This document shows, piece by piece, positions 9,745-18,786 of a DNA stretch of 64,000 nt. Under the pieces are notes generated by a model. It did not search any database. It was not told the DNA's origin and saw only the letters and a program-made list of their open reading frames with translations. Each line of letters begins with the position of its first letter. The stretch's first letter is position 1. A program made the position numbers and the translations under genes. The stretch comes from Bacillus sp. (in: firmicutes) (GTDB lineage Bacteria; Bacillota; Bacilli; Bacillales; Bacillaceae_J): positions 62,001 to 126,000 of the forward strand of contig DUSF01000035.1 in the NCBI GenBank assembly GCA_012842745.1, given 5' to 3'.

Positions 9745-10071
9745 ATGAAGAGACAACAATTAATATCAGTTGATGCATTTAATGACGTTTTAACAAGCAA
9801 TGAAAAATTCTTGCTTATTAAGCATAGTTTAACATGTCCGATTAGTGGAACTGCCTTTGAAGAATATGAGAAATTTGTGGCTCAATCAGATTTTCCAACT
9901 TTTTATTTATATGTTCAAGAAGCGAGACCGCTTTCCAACTATATTGCGGAAACATTCGCGGTAAAGCATGAATCCCCGCAAGCCATTATTTTCGAAGGTG
10001 GCAAAGTGATATGGTATGCATCCCATTGGGATATTACTGAATCTAGTTTAAAACAAGCGATTGAAAAATGA
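9745..10071 (+). CDS. ytxJ: YtxJ, thioredoxin-like protein of the bacillithiol system
   Basis: 108 residues, ATG after AGGAG. The protein has a thioredoxin-like fold (DUF2847) with a single cysteine in H-S-L-T-C-P-I-S-G near residue 30, the monothiol C-P-x-S form of bacilliredoxin-like proteins. It probably reduces bacillithiol-mixed disulfides during oxidative stress. It is the last gene of the ytxGHJ operon and is followed by a terminator. Confidence 0.85.
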   Translation: MKRQQLISVDAFNDVLTSNEKFLLIKHSLTCPISGTAFEEYEKFVAQSDFPTFYLYVQEARPLSNYIAETFAVKHESPQAIIFEGGKVIWYASHWDITESSLKQAIEK

Positions 10072-10105
10072 GGCTCCCTTTAGAGGATAGCCTCATTCTT
10101 CCTTT
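10068..10105. terminator. terminator between ytxJ and the FtsA-like gene
   Basis: Arms ATGAGGCT at 10068-10075 and AGCCTCAT at 10089-10096, followed by a T-rich tract. The first arm includes the ytxJ stop codon. The converging gene ends ten bases later and may share it. Confidence 0.7.
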
Positions 10106-12271
10106 TTATGTTTGGCTGTTTACAGCTGGCCATTGAATCGCCAGTTCGTCACCAGGTGCTAGTTTGTCATAGAATGTGGCATCTTGTCCATTTTTTAATA
10201 ATGTGAAATTTCCCGAATGTTCGCTTGGAAATTGGATTTGGACATACCGAAAGATATCTTGAAAAATAAACGGCTCTACTTTTTTTTCTATCGCTTCGAT
10301 TTCATCCCCTGAAAATAACACGCTGTCCTCATGTAGCAATTCTCCATTACGGAATAGTTCGATAGCTGATTTTTGTAAGGAAATCTGTTTTCCATTAAAA
10401 ATAACTGGAATTTGATAATACAAGGAAAGTCCTTTTTCATGTAAAAATTCTTTAAGTTTAGGTTTGTCTTCTTGTTTAATTGTAATGTTATCTTGATCAT
10501 TGATTACAGCGCTGAAATTAGATTCTAATCCGTTTTTATAAATCTTTGCTGCGAATTTTGGCAATGTAACCTTTGTCCGATTGTAATAGACATGAAAGGG
10601 TTCCATTAATTGCTTAAGATTAGTAAAATTTATAATCTGAAACAGCTCGTTCATTGTTTTTGGATAAATTGTTTCAACGATATCATGATCTTGTAAAGAT
10701 TCTTCAGCTGTTACCTTTTCTCCATTTTTGTAAATGACCATTTCAACATCAACAGACTGTTCATTAATCGAAATTTGCATTGATGGTCCAACTTCAATTA
10801 AGTCCTTGATTTTTATTTCAGCAGGCTTCCCATCTGCTCCTTTTTCAACAATGATTGAATCTCCCTCGTTTATCGAATCATCATCAAGTGAAGTTTGTTG
10901 CCCGTTTTTTAGAATAGTGGGCGGACCGCCGTGAATGCCTGGTATCGTAATATCGCGGTTATTTAAAGTAATAATCATTGCCATTCCAGGCTTTCCGTAT
11001 AGTCTACCTAACTCAATCTCTGATGCTAATAAGCAATCCCCAACCGTTAGTTTTTTCATATCAAAAAGGCGTACAGGTAGATTGTTTACAGTAACGGAAA
11101 TGTAGTGAATTGGGCTTTGCCTTGCAGCAATGGCAATCCCGATTGGCGTTACTAATTCAGGTCCTTTATTAATATGTTCAGCGAATTCAAGATTTTGGAT
11201 GGCATCAATCCCTCTAATGGCTACACGATTTTCGGGAAGACTAAGCTTTTTCGCTAATAATGCTGGTAATTCCGGCGTTAAACTACCGCCTCCAACAAGC
11301 ATAACGGCCTTCGGAGCGATATGATTGTTTAACGCTAAAATTTCCTCACTTATAGAAGTTGCTAGCTTGTCCAAGTTTCCTATTATTTTTTCAATTACTT
11401 CTTCTTTTGGTATTTCTGTTTCAAATCCTAAAATATCGGTAATTGTAATTTGATTACATGTAGATAAATCTCTTTTCGCTTTCTCAGCTAGTGGGAAATC
11501 GAGCAAGTATTGGTCACTGATGGCTTCTGTTATTTCGTCGCCTGCAATCGGGACCATTCCATAAGCAATCACTGTCCCTGAATCAGTAACAGCAATATCC
11601 GAAGTACCAGCGCCAATGTCAACTAAGGCAACATTTAATCTTCTCATTGAAGGTGGAATAAGCACATTAATGGCTGCAATTGGTTCAAGGGTTAAAGCTT
11701 CCATTTCAAGATTGGTCCGATGAAGGGCTGCAAGCAGTGATTCAACAACAACCTTAGGCAAAAAAGTAGCAATAACTTCGACTGAAGCCTCTTTACCCTG
11801 TTGGTCAACAAGACTACCAATCTCCTCATCATCAAGTAAATATCTTAGAACGGAATAGCCTACACAATAATAATGAACGCTTTGTGTGGAGGTATTTTCT
11901 AAAGCTAATTCCTTTTGTGCTTGTTGAACGGCAGTTAGTTCTAGATGGATAATATCCTGCTTATTTATGAAAGGTTTACCTGCAATCTCAACAGAAACCT
12001 TTGCTCGCTTTGTTTTCAGCGCGCGCCCGGCTGCGGCAACACAAACCTTTTTTAAAGTTCCATGTCTGCCTTCTAATTTTTCTTTAATCTCTTGAATAAG
12101 CTTCGAAACGGCTAGGACATCATGAATTTGTCCGTCCAGCATGGCGCGGTTTTTATGTTCTTTCGCTTCTATATCTACAATTTCATAGCCGTTGTCTGTT
12201 TCTTTTAAAATAATTCCGTTAACAGACCTTGTGCCGATATCTAGGGCAAATAGTAAAGATTGGTCGACCAA
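10106..12271 (-). CDS. long FtsA/PilM-fold ATPase of unknown role
   Basis: 721 residues from a TTG at 12271, six bases after GGAAGGTG; a GTG at 12280 overlaps that site. The N-terminal 390 residues have the actin/FtsA/PilM fold: phosphate 1 loop L-D-I-G-T-R-S near residue 12, phosphate 2 loop L-V-D-I-G-A-G-T-S-D near 218, and adenosine loop L-V-G-G-G-S-L-T near 328. The next 330 residues have repeated beta-rich modules with several P-K and N-G turns and no recognised domain. Classical FtsA is about 440 residues and ends in an amphipathic helix, which is absent, so this is a paralogue and not the division FtsA. It faces away from aroA. Confidence 0.75.
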   Translation of the reverse strand: MVDQSLLFALDIGTRSVNGIILKETDNGYEIVDIEAKEHKNRAMLDGQIHDVLAVSKLIQEIKEKLEGRHGTLKKVCVAAAGRALKTKRAKVSVEIAGKPFINKQDIIHLELTAVQQAQKELALENTSTQSVHYYCVGYSVLRYLLDDEEIGSLVDQQGKEASVEVIATFLPKVVVESLLAALHRTNLEMEALTLEPIAAINVLIPPSMRRLNVALVDIGAGTSDIAVTDSGTVIAYGMVPIAGDEITEAISDQYLLDFPLAEKAKRDLSTCNQITITDILGFETEIPKEEVIEKIIGNLDKLATSISEEILALNNHIAPKAVMLVGGGSLTPELPALLAKKLSLPENRVAIRGIDAIQNLEFAEHINKGPELVTPIGIAIAARQSPIHYISVTVNNLPVRLFDMKKLTVGDCLLASEIELGRLYGKPGMAMIITLNNRDITIPGIHGGPPTILKNGQQTSLDDDSINEGDSIIVEKGADGKPAEIKIKDLIEVGPSMQISINEQSVDVEMVIYKNGEKVTAEESLQDHDIVETIYPKTMNELFQIINFTNLKQLMEPFHVYYNRTKVTLPKFAAKIYKNGLESNFSAVINDQDNITIKQEDKPKLKEFLHEKGLSLYYQIPVIFNGKQISLQKSAIELFRNGELLHEDSVLFSGDEIEAIEKKVEPFIFQDIFRYVQIQFPSEHSGNFTLLKNGQDATFYDKLAPGDELAIQWPAVNSQT

Positions 12272-12443
12272 GAAAAACACCTTCCTTTTAAAAACTAATA
12301 TTCCTTTAATGCTTAAAAGCGGTGAATTATTAAAGAGGTTCTTCGTGACATTTACTTCTATATTGTTTATAATAAACTCTAATCATTTAGAAATGTACCA
12401 TAAATTTAAAATCTTATAAACAATTTACAGGGAGGAAATTCAA

Positions 12444-13520
12444 ATGAGTAATGTTGAATTAGATTCACTACGCGCCCAACTTGACGAAGTAAATGTAAAG
12501 CTTTTAGAATTAATTAATAAACGAGGTGAACTCGTTAAGGAGATTGGAAAAGTAAAGGAAAAGCAAGGTGTGAATCGCTTTGACCCTGTTCGTGAGCGCC
12601 ATATGTTAAATTTAATCCTCGAAAACAACGATGGACCATTTGAAAGTTCCACTATTCAACATATATTTAAAGAAATCTTTAAAGCAGGCTTAGAATTGCA
12701 AGAAGATGATCATCGTAAGGCGTTGCTCGTTTCTCGTAAGAAAAAAGCCGATGACACAATCATTGATATAAAGGGTGAAAAGATTGGTAACGGTAGCGTC
12801 CATTTTGTAATGGGTCCCTGTTCGGTTGAATCATATGAACAAACAAGGGCAGTTGCTGAAGCTATTAAAAAACATGGCTTAAAGCTGTTGCGCGGCGGAG
12901 CATATAAGCCAAGAACCTCTCCATATGATTTCCAAGGTTTAGGCTTGGAAGGGTTAAAAATTTTAAAAAGAATTGCTGATGAATTTGATTTAGCAGTCAT
13001 TAGTGAAATCGTCACGCCATCTGATTTGGAAGCAGCGGTAGAATATCTTGACGTCATCCAAATAGGGGCTCGTAATATGCAAAACTTCGAACTATTAAAG
13101 GCTGCCGGACAGGTTAAGAAGCCAATCTTTTTGAAAAGAGGTTTATCAGCAACGATTTCAGAATTCATCAATGCGGCTGAATATATTTATTCAGAAGGAA
13201 ATGGCAATATTATTTTATGTGAACGTGGCATTCGCACATATGAAACAGCAACGAGAAATACATTAGATATTACAGCTGTACCAATTCTAAAGCAGGAAAC
13301 ACACTTGCCTGTCATGGTAGACGTGACCCATTCAACAGGCAGAAGAGACTTGTTATTACCGGCAGCAAAAGCGGCAATTGCGATTGGTGCGGATGGGGTA
13401 ATGGCTGAAGTTCATCCAGACCCAGCTGTTGCCTTATCTGATTCAGCACAGCAAATGGATATTCCGACATTTGATAAATTTATGACGGAATTACTTCATA
13501 ATGTGAAGGTAAGAGCGTAG
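12444..13520 (+). CDS. aroA: bifunctional chorismate mutase / DAHP synthase
   Basis: 358 residues, ATG after GGGAGG. Residues 1-85 are an AroQ-type chorismate mutase (L-R-A-Q-L-D-E-V-N near the start); residues 100-358 are a 3-deoxy-D-arabino-heptulosonate 7-phosphate synthase barrel with G-P-C-S-V-E near 129, [10 protein letters not shown] near 151 and D-V-T-H-S-T-G-R-R near 293. It catalyses the first step of the shikimate pathway; the mutase domain usually confers feedback inhibition by chorismate or prephenate. Length equals that of Bacillus subtilis AroA. Confidence 0.95.
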   Translation: MSNVELDSLRAQLDEVNVKLLELINKRGELVKEIGKVKEKQGVNRFDPVRERHMLNLILENNDGPFESSTIQHIFKEIFKAGLELQEDDHRKALLVSRKKKADDTIIDIKGEKIGNGSVHFVMGPCSVESYEQTRAVAEAIKKHGLKLLRGGAYKPRTSPYDFQGLGLEGLKILKRIADEFDLAVISEIVTPSDLEAAVEYLDVIQIGARNMQNFELLKAAGQVKKPIFLKRGLSATISEFINAAEYIYSEGNGNIILCERGIRTYETATRNTLDITAVPILKQETHLPVMVDVTHSTGRRDLLLPAAKAAIAIGADGVMAEVHPDPAVALSDSAQQMDIPTFDKFMTELLHNVKVRA

Positions 13521-13543
13521 TTTAATAAATATTTTTTAAAATT

Positions 13544-13573
13544 GGGCTAACCCGGAGCGGGGAGGCCTTTTTT
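13544..13573 (+). terminator. terminator of aroA
   Basis: A GC-rich imperfect hairpin (GGGCTAACCC around GGAGC, then GGGGAGGCC) is followed by six T residues at 13568-13573. The stem contains mismatches and a G-U pair. Confidence 0.55.
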
Positions 13574-13786
13574 GTCTGGACAAGGGGTTACAATGCGGTC
13601 AAAATAGGTATACTCCGTGCAAACATGGCCACCAAAAGGATTATGGCTTGTGGCATACTTGCACATTCTAAGATTGACCTAGACGAAGTTTGAACTTGAC
13701 ATTAGTTTAAGCTACAATCTACTTATATTTTAACGTATAATAAATGTATAATTGCAAAGCTCCACGGATTAAAGGAGGGAATTGAT

Positions 13787-14785
13787 TTGAATATTACGAT
13801 ATATGACGTTGCTAGGGAAGCAGGAGTATCAATGGCAACGGTTTCTCGTGTAGTAAATGGGAATCCGAATGTTAAACCGTCAACTAGGAAGAAGGTTACT
13901 GAAGCGATTGAGCGCTTGGGATATCGCCCGAATGCTGTTGCGCGTGGTCTTGCTAGCAAAAAGACAACAACAGTTGGCGTTATTATTCCTGACATTTCAA
14001 GTGTCTTTTTCGCTGAATTAGCAAGAGGTATTGAGGATATTGCTACGATGTATAACTATAATATTATTTTAAGTAATTCTGATCAAAATAAACAAAAAGA
14101 GCTGCATCTTTTAAATACAATGCTTGGAAAACAAGTAGATGGAATTGTTTTTATGGGAGGGACAATAACAGAAGAGCATGTTGAAGAATTTAAAAAATCA
14201 CCCGTGCCAATTGTTTTAGCAGCAACAATCGAGAAAAACGATGAGATTCCTTCTGTTAATATTGACTATGAACAAGCAGCCTATGATGCCGTTCACTATC
14301 TAATTGAAAAAGGGCATCGTGAAATCGGCTTTGTCACAGGGCCAATGGAAGAACCGACAAACCAAGATTTAAAACTAGCTGGATACGAGAGAGCATTCTT
14401 AGAGGCTAACCTTCCTTTCAATGAAAATAATATATATCATGGTGATTACACGCATGAAGCGGGCTTGGAAGCGATTCAAGAGTTTAAAGAAAAAGATCTT
14501 AAACTAACAGCTATTTTTGCCACAACTGATGAAATGGCATTAGGGGTTATTCACGGAGCGCAAGACCATGGCCTATCTGTCCCAGATAATCTTGAGGTCA
14601 TTGGCTTTGATAATACTAGACTTGCAGTCATGGTACGCCCTGAATTAACTACAGTCGTGCAGCCTACCTATGATATTGGTGCTGTAGCCATGCGTCTACT
14701 TACAAAATTTATGAATAAGGAAAAAGTGGAAGATCATATTGTTGTATTACCTCATAGAATAGAGTTTCGCCAGTCAACTAAATAA
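13787..14785 (+). CDS. ccpA: catabolite control protein A
   Basis: 332 residues from a TTG start six bases after AAAGGAGGG. CcpA is the LacI-family master regulator of carbon catabolite control; it binds cre sites together with HPr-Ser46-P. The N-terminal helix-turn-helix [22 protein letters not shown] and hinge [10 protein letters not shown] are nearly identical to Bacillus subtilis CcpA, and the periplasmic-binding-like core follows. In Bacillus subtilis motPS lies downstream of ccpA; here acuC follows directly. Confidence 0.97.
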   Translation: MNITIYDVAREAGVSMATVSRVVNGNPNVKPSTRKKVTEAIERLGYRPNAVARGLASKKTTTVGVIIPDISSVFFAELARGIEDIATMYNYNIILSNSDQNKQKELHLLNTMLGKQVDGIVFMGGTITEEHVEEFKKSPVPIVLAATIEKNDEIPSVNIDYEQAAYDAVHYLIEKGHREIGFVTGPMEEPTNQDLKLAGYERAFLEANLPFNENNIYHGDYTHEAGLEAIQEFKEKDLKLTAIFATTDEMALGVIHGAQDHGLSVPDNLEVIGFDNTRLAVMVRPELTTVVQPTYDIGAVAMRLLTKFMNKEKVEDHIVVLPHRIEFRQSTK

Positions 14786-14794
14786 ATGCAACCA

Positions 14795-14848
14795 AAATAG
14801 AAAAGCTGAATAAAATGGGCCTGCTCCTTTTATCCAGCTTTTCTATTT
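14795..14848. terminator. bidirectional terminator between ccpA and acuC
   Basis: A long hairpin with arms of about 20 bases (AATAGAAAAGCTGAATAAAA near 14796-14815 and its near-complement ending at 14847). It is A-rich on one side and T-rich on the other, so it can end transcription of both converging genes. It touches the acuC stop codon. Confidence 0.75.
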
Positions 14849-16022
14849 AATTTGCCTTTTTCCTTGTATTTCGAATATGTTGTAATGCCTTATCTAAAGT
14901 TTGCCTGTTTTTCTCAGTAATTTCTTGTTTTCGTGGTATAGGAGGGTACAAATTTTCAGGGTCCTCCCAAGTAGAAATCAACTTCACCGGGGCCTGTGGC
15001 TGCCATTTCATTATCCATTCTGATGGCAATAATCCTTTGGCTATGTCGGTTTGTCTTTCCAGCATTTCCAACCATATTAGTGACCATGCGCGGGGAACAA
15101 CGCGCCAGTGATCATATCCGCCGCCACCGACAGCAATCCATCTTCCATTGCAATATTCATGAGCGATTTTGTGGGCAAGCTTAGGTATTTCCTGATAAAA
15201 TTTCATTGTAGCAGATAAATGTGTTAATGGATCTAATACATGTGAATCAGCACCATTTTGCGTAATTATAACATCTGGTTTAAAAAAGTCTGCAACCTCA
15301 CGAACAGATGTTAAATAGCATTCAAGAAAAGATTCATCTTCAGTAAAAGCATCCACAGGAATATTAAAGGAAGTTCCATAACCTTCACCATGCCCTTTTT
15401 CATTTACATTGCCAGTGCCTGGGAAAAGATATCTCCCTGTTTCATGAATTGAATAAGTACAAACAGTAGGGTCGTCATAAAAAGACCATTGTACCCCGTC
15501 ACCATGATGTGCATCTGTATCAATATATAAAATCTTCACCCCGTATTTTTGTTGCATATATTTTATAGCAATGGCACTATCATTATAAATGCAGAAGCCG
15601 GAAGCTTTACCACGGAATCCATGGTGCAATCCTCCACCTAAGCTTAAAGCATGGTCAGCCCTGCCTTCCATTACTAAATCAACGGCTGTAAGTGTGCCCC
15701 CAACTAAAAGGGCACTTGCTTCATGCATATTAGGGAAGATAGGTACATCCTCTGTGCCAAGACCGTAATTGTCAGCAATATCCTCTGCCAGTTCTCCTTT
15801 TCCGGCTTTTTTAACTGCTTCGATATAATTGTAATCGTGAATTAGAGCTATTTCTTCATCAGTAGCCATTCTTGGTGGAATGATATGAAAATCTTCTAAC
15901 GCCCCTGACATACGTAGTAAATCCGTTGTTAGCTCTACTCTTCTTTGATTAAAAGGGTGACTCTCATTAAATTTATAGCTTTGAAATTCATTTGAATAAA
16001 CATAGTAAACACTCTTGCTCAT
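14847..16022 (-). CDS. acuC: protein deacetylase AcuC (HDAC family)
   Basis: 391 residues from the ATG at 16022, which overlaps the acuB stop as ATGA. AcuC is a zinc-dependent histone-deacetylase-like enzyme that removes acetyl groups from lysine of acetyl-CoA synthetase and so activates it. Visible motifs are the catalytic pair L-G-G-G-L-H-H-G-F near residue 135, zinc ligands D-T-D-A-H-H-G-D-G near 170, Q-N-G-A-D-S-H near 250, and G-G-G-G-Y near 298. It is the second gene of an acuB-acuC pair opposite acsA. Confidence 0.95.
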   Translation of the reverse strand: MSKSVYYVYSNEFQSYKFNESHPFNQRRVELTTDLLRMSGALEDFHIIPPRMATDEEIALIHDYNYIEAVKKAGKGELAEDIADNYGLGTEDVPIFPNMHEASALLVGGTLTAVDLVMEGRADHALSLGGGLHHGFRGKASGFCIYNDSAIAIKYMQQKYGVKILYIDTDAHHGDGVQWSFYDDPTVCTYSIHETGRYLFPGTGNVNEKGHGEGYGTSFNIPVDAFTEDESFLECYLTSVREVADFFKPDVIITQNGADSHVLDPLTHLSATMKFYQEIPKLAHKIAHEYCNGRWIAVGGGGYDHWRVVPRAWSLIWLEMLERQTDIAKGLLPSEWIMKWQPQAPVKLISTWEDPENLYPPIPRKQEITEKNRQTLDKALQHIRNTRKKAN

Positions 16023-16630
16023 GATGTTACACCTGGTAGATTTGGCCATAATACAGTATAGCCGCGATTTTTTAGTTCCTCAATTACGTTCATTGGATTT
16101 ATTGTCTGGATTCGAAACAATAATAATTTACTACCGGTATCATTTTTATCAGGATAAACGAGAACACTAATAATGTTGATTTTTTTTTCGCTAAATACTT
16201 GCGCAACTTCTGAAAGCATGCCTAATGTATTTTCAACCTTAATTTCTATTAATGAACTAGGCTGATCAGCCCCCATCACTTTAACAAATGTATGGAGTAT
16301 ATCCGATTTTGTAACGATTCCGACTAAATTTCCTTCTTTTACAATTGGCAAGCATCCAATTTTATGTTCGTAAAACAAAGCAGAAACATCCTCTACAAAA
16401 TCTAATGGATGCCCTGTTATTACATTTTCTTTCATAATAGAGGAAATCGGCTTATATAAATCTTCATTTTTTATATCACGGTCTGTTACTATTCCAACCA
16501 CATATTCATTTTCATCAATAATTGGAATATGGCGAATGCGTTTTAGAAGCATAAGTTCAACCGCTTTTCCAATTGCTTCATGCGGTTTCATCGTGACAAC
16601 ATTTTCATTCATAATTTCCTCGATAATCAT
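16019..16630 (-). CDS. acuB: AcuB, CBS-ACT domain protein
   Basis: 203 residues, ATG after AGGGGG. Two CBS domains (residues 4-60 and 65-120) form a nucleotide-sensing module and are followed by an ACT domain (residues 130-195, I-E-I-K-V-E-N-T-L-G-M-L-S-E-V). AcuB is part of the acetoin/acetyl-CoA synthetase control cluster; its exact role is unknown. It overlaps acuC by four bases. In Bacillus subtilis acuA, encoding the acetyltransferase, lies upstream; no such gene is found here. Confidence 0.92.
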   Translation of the reverse strand: MIIEEIMNENVVTMKPHEAIGKAVELMLLKRIRHIPIIDENEYVVGIVTDRDIKNEDLYKPISSIMKENVITGHPLDFVEDVSALFYEHKIGCLPIVKEGNLVGIVTKSDILHTFVKVMGADQPSSLIEIKVENTLGMLSEVAQVFSEKKINIISVLVYPDKNDTGSKLLLFRIQTINPMNVIEELKNRGYTVLWPNLPGVTS

Positions 16631-16987
16631 GAAATTTACCCCCTTTTAATTAATGCATTAAGTGATATAGGTCGTCCAATTCCGCTCAGGACTGTCTTCC
16701 TAATGGATTATCGTGAACATAGGTCACATACCCTACTATCATATTATTCCTTCTTATGATTATTATTCTACCTTCTTGTAAACTAGTGATTTTATTATTA
16801 TTTTAAAACTCATAATGTTTAAAAAAATTAAAGTAATATTTTCTATGTACGTCTATTATACATGAAGTAGGAGGTGTTCACAGAAAACGGCAATAAATTA
16901 TCATATTCAAAAAGTAAGGGCTTAAATAGTCTGAAAATTCGTATTATAATGTGGTTTATTCCACAAAAACATAAGGAGGAGAAGGTA
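16631..16987. promoter_or_regulatory. acuB-acsA divergent control region
   Basis: 357 bases without a gene. The acsA promoter is probably TATAAT at 16945-16950 with a weak -35 TTAAAT at 16922-16927 and a 17-base spacer, 37 bases before the acsA ribosome binding site. A GTGA/TCAC inverted repeat lies near 16710-16724. The acuB promoter on the other strand is not clear. CcpA control through a cre site would be expected from Bacillus subtilis, but I do not find a good match to the cre consensus. Confidence 0.45.
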
Positions 16988-18706
16988 ATGGCAGTGGAGA
17001 CACTTTTCGCAGTACAAGGGGATCATAATTTAGGAGATTACAATGAGGTTTATGAAAATTTTGATTGGAAAGAAGTAGAAAAGAACTTTACATGGTATGA
17101 AACAGGAAAAGTAAATATTGCTTATGAAGCGATTGACCGCCATGCTTTTGGTGAAAAAAGGGACAAGATTGCCCTTCATTATCGGGATGCAAATCGGAAT
17201 GAGCAGTATACATTCCTAGAAATGATGAAGTACTCTAATCAGGCTGGCAATGTGCTAAAAAATGATGCAAATGTTGTGAAGGGTGACCGCGTCTTTATCT
17301 TTATGCCTCGTTCGCCTGAACTTTATTTTGTTCTATTAGGTGCGATTAAGCTGGGAGCAATAGTTGGTCCTTTATTTGAGGCCTTTATGGAAGGCGCAGT
17401 ACGCGACCGTCTTGAAGATAGCGAAGCGAGAGTAATTGTGACTACCCCTGAATTATTATATCGCATTCCAGTTTCAGAGCTTCCATTACTAGAAAAGGTC
17501 GTTATTGTGGGGGACGACGTTAATGAAGATGGTAAAATTATTGATTTTAAGAAACGCATGGCTGAGGCTAGTGTGGAACTTGCAATAGAATGGGTTGATC
17601 GCGAAGATGGAAGTTTATTACACTATACATCTGGGTCAACTGGAAAGCCTAAAGGAGTGCTTCATGTCCACAATGCGATGATTCAACAATACCAAACAGC
17701 AAGATGGATACTAGATTTGAAAGAAGATGACGTTTATTGGTGTACGGCTGACCCAGGTTGGGTAACAGGTACTTCCTACGGAATCTTTGGTCCATGGTTA
17801 AATGGCGTAACGAACGTTATTGTTGGTGGGAGATTTACACCAGAAGCATGGTATAAAACAATTGAGGATTTAAAAGTTACTGTTTGGTATAGTGCACCAA
17901 CGGCATTCCGCATGTTGATGGGTGCTGGTGATGATATCATTAAGCAATTTGACTTATCTTCCCTTCGTCATATACTAAGTGTTGGTGAGCCTTTAAATCC
18001 AGAGGTTGTTCGTTGGGGCCATAAAGTATTTGAGCTACGAATTCATGATAACTGGTGGATGACTGAAACAGGTGCCCAATTAATTTCAAATTATCCTTCC
18101 ATGGATATTAGACCAGGGTCTATGGGTAAACCAATTCCAGGTGTACAAGCTGCGATTGTTGATGACCAAGGAAACGAATTGCCACCACTTCGCATGGGTA
18201 ATTTAGCGATAAAAAAGGGCTGGCCATCAATGATGAGACAAATTTGGAATAACAAAGAAAAGTATGACTCCTACTTTTTACCAAATGGTTGGTATGTATC
18301 CGGCGACTCCGCTTATATGGATGAAGATGGATACTTCTGGTTCCAAGGCCGTGTTGATGATGTTATTTTGACTGCTGGTGAGCGTGTAGGTCCGTTTGAA
18401 GTCGAAAGCAAATTAGTAGAACATCCAGCTATTGCTGAAGCTGGTGTAATCGGAAAGCCCGATCCAGTCCGTGGAGAAATTATTAAAGCGTTTGTTGCCC
18501 TTCGCGATGGTTATGAGGCAACCGATGAATTAAAAGAAGAAATTCGTTCATTTGTTAAAACAGGATTAGCGGCTCATGCGGCTCCACGTGAAATTGAATT
18601 CCGTGATAAGCTCCCAAAAACTCGAAGCGGCAAGATTATGAGACGGGTATTGAAAGCATGGGAGTTAGATTTACCAACAGGTGATCTGTCAACAATGGAA
18701 GATTAA
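16988..18706 (+). CDS. acsA: acetyl-CoA synthetase
   Basis: 572 residues from the ATG at 16988, which follows AAGGAGGAGAAGG; a longer frame from 16874 has no support. AcsA converts acetate, ATP and CoA into acetyl-CoA through acetyl-AMP. Motifs: AMP-binding Y-T-S-G-S-T-G-K-P-K-G near residue 215, W-W-M-T-E-T-G near 356, S-G-D-S-A near 438, and the acetylation-site motif P-K-T-R-S-G-K-I-M-R-R near 544, where the lysine is switched by acetylation and by AcuC. The protein is almost collinear with the Bacillus subtilis enzyme. Confidence 0.97.
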   Translation: MAVETLFAVQGDHNLGDYNEVYENFDWKEVEKNFTWYETGKVNIAYEAIDRHAFGEKRDKIALHYRDANRNEQYTFLEMMKYSNQAGNVLKNDANVVKGDRVFIFMPRSPELYFVLLGAIKLGAIVGPLFEAFMEGAVRDRLEDSEARVIVTTPELLYRIPVSELPLLEKVVIVGDDVNEDGKIIDFKKRMAEASVELAIEWVDREDGSLLHYTSGSTGKPKGVLHVHNAMIQQYQTARWILDLKEDDVYWCTADPGWVTGTSYGIFGPWLNGVTNVIVGGRFTPEAWYKTIEDLKVTVWYSAPTAFRMLMGAGDDIIKQFDLSSLRHILSVGEPLNPEVVRWGHKVFELRIHDNWWMTETGAQLISNYPSMDIRPGSMGKPIPGVQAAIVDDQGNELPPLRMGNLAIKKGWPSMMRQIWNNKEKYDSYFLPNGWYVSGDSAYMDEDGYFWFQGRVDDVILTAGERVGPFEVESKLVEHPAIAEAGVIGKPDPVRGEIIKAFVALRDGYEATDELKEEIRSFVKTGLAAHAAPREIEFRDKLPKTRSGKIMRRVLKAWELDLPTGDLSTMED

Positions 18707-18735
18707 TAGAATAGTGTGTCGCTAATACTTAATCA

Positions 18736-18768
18736 AAAGACCCTCCGAGATTTTCTCGGAGGGTCTTT
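18736..18768. terminator. bidirectional terminator between acsA and the PBP gene
   Basis: A perfect 15-base stem, AAAGACCCTCCGAGA at 18736-18750 and its complement at 18754-18768, with A and T tracts on both sides. It serves both converging genes. Confidence 0.9.
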
Positions 18769-18786
18769 GCAAATTCCATCAGCCGA

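Noticed and set aside
10106-12271. Calling the gene ftsA
   Set aside because: Length, missing C-terminal amphipathic helix and lack of a neighbouring ftsZ argue against the division FtsA.
16886-16900. Possible CcpA cre site (GAAAACGGCAATA) upstream of acsA
   Set aside because: At least three or four mismatches to the cre consensus, and placed upstream of the likely -35. Not enough to call.
16874-16987. N-terminal extension of acsA from a GTG at 16874
   Set aside because: The strong site AAGGAGGAGAAGG precedes the ATG at 16988, where homology to AcsA begins. The extension crosses the promoter region.
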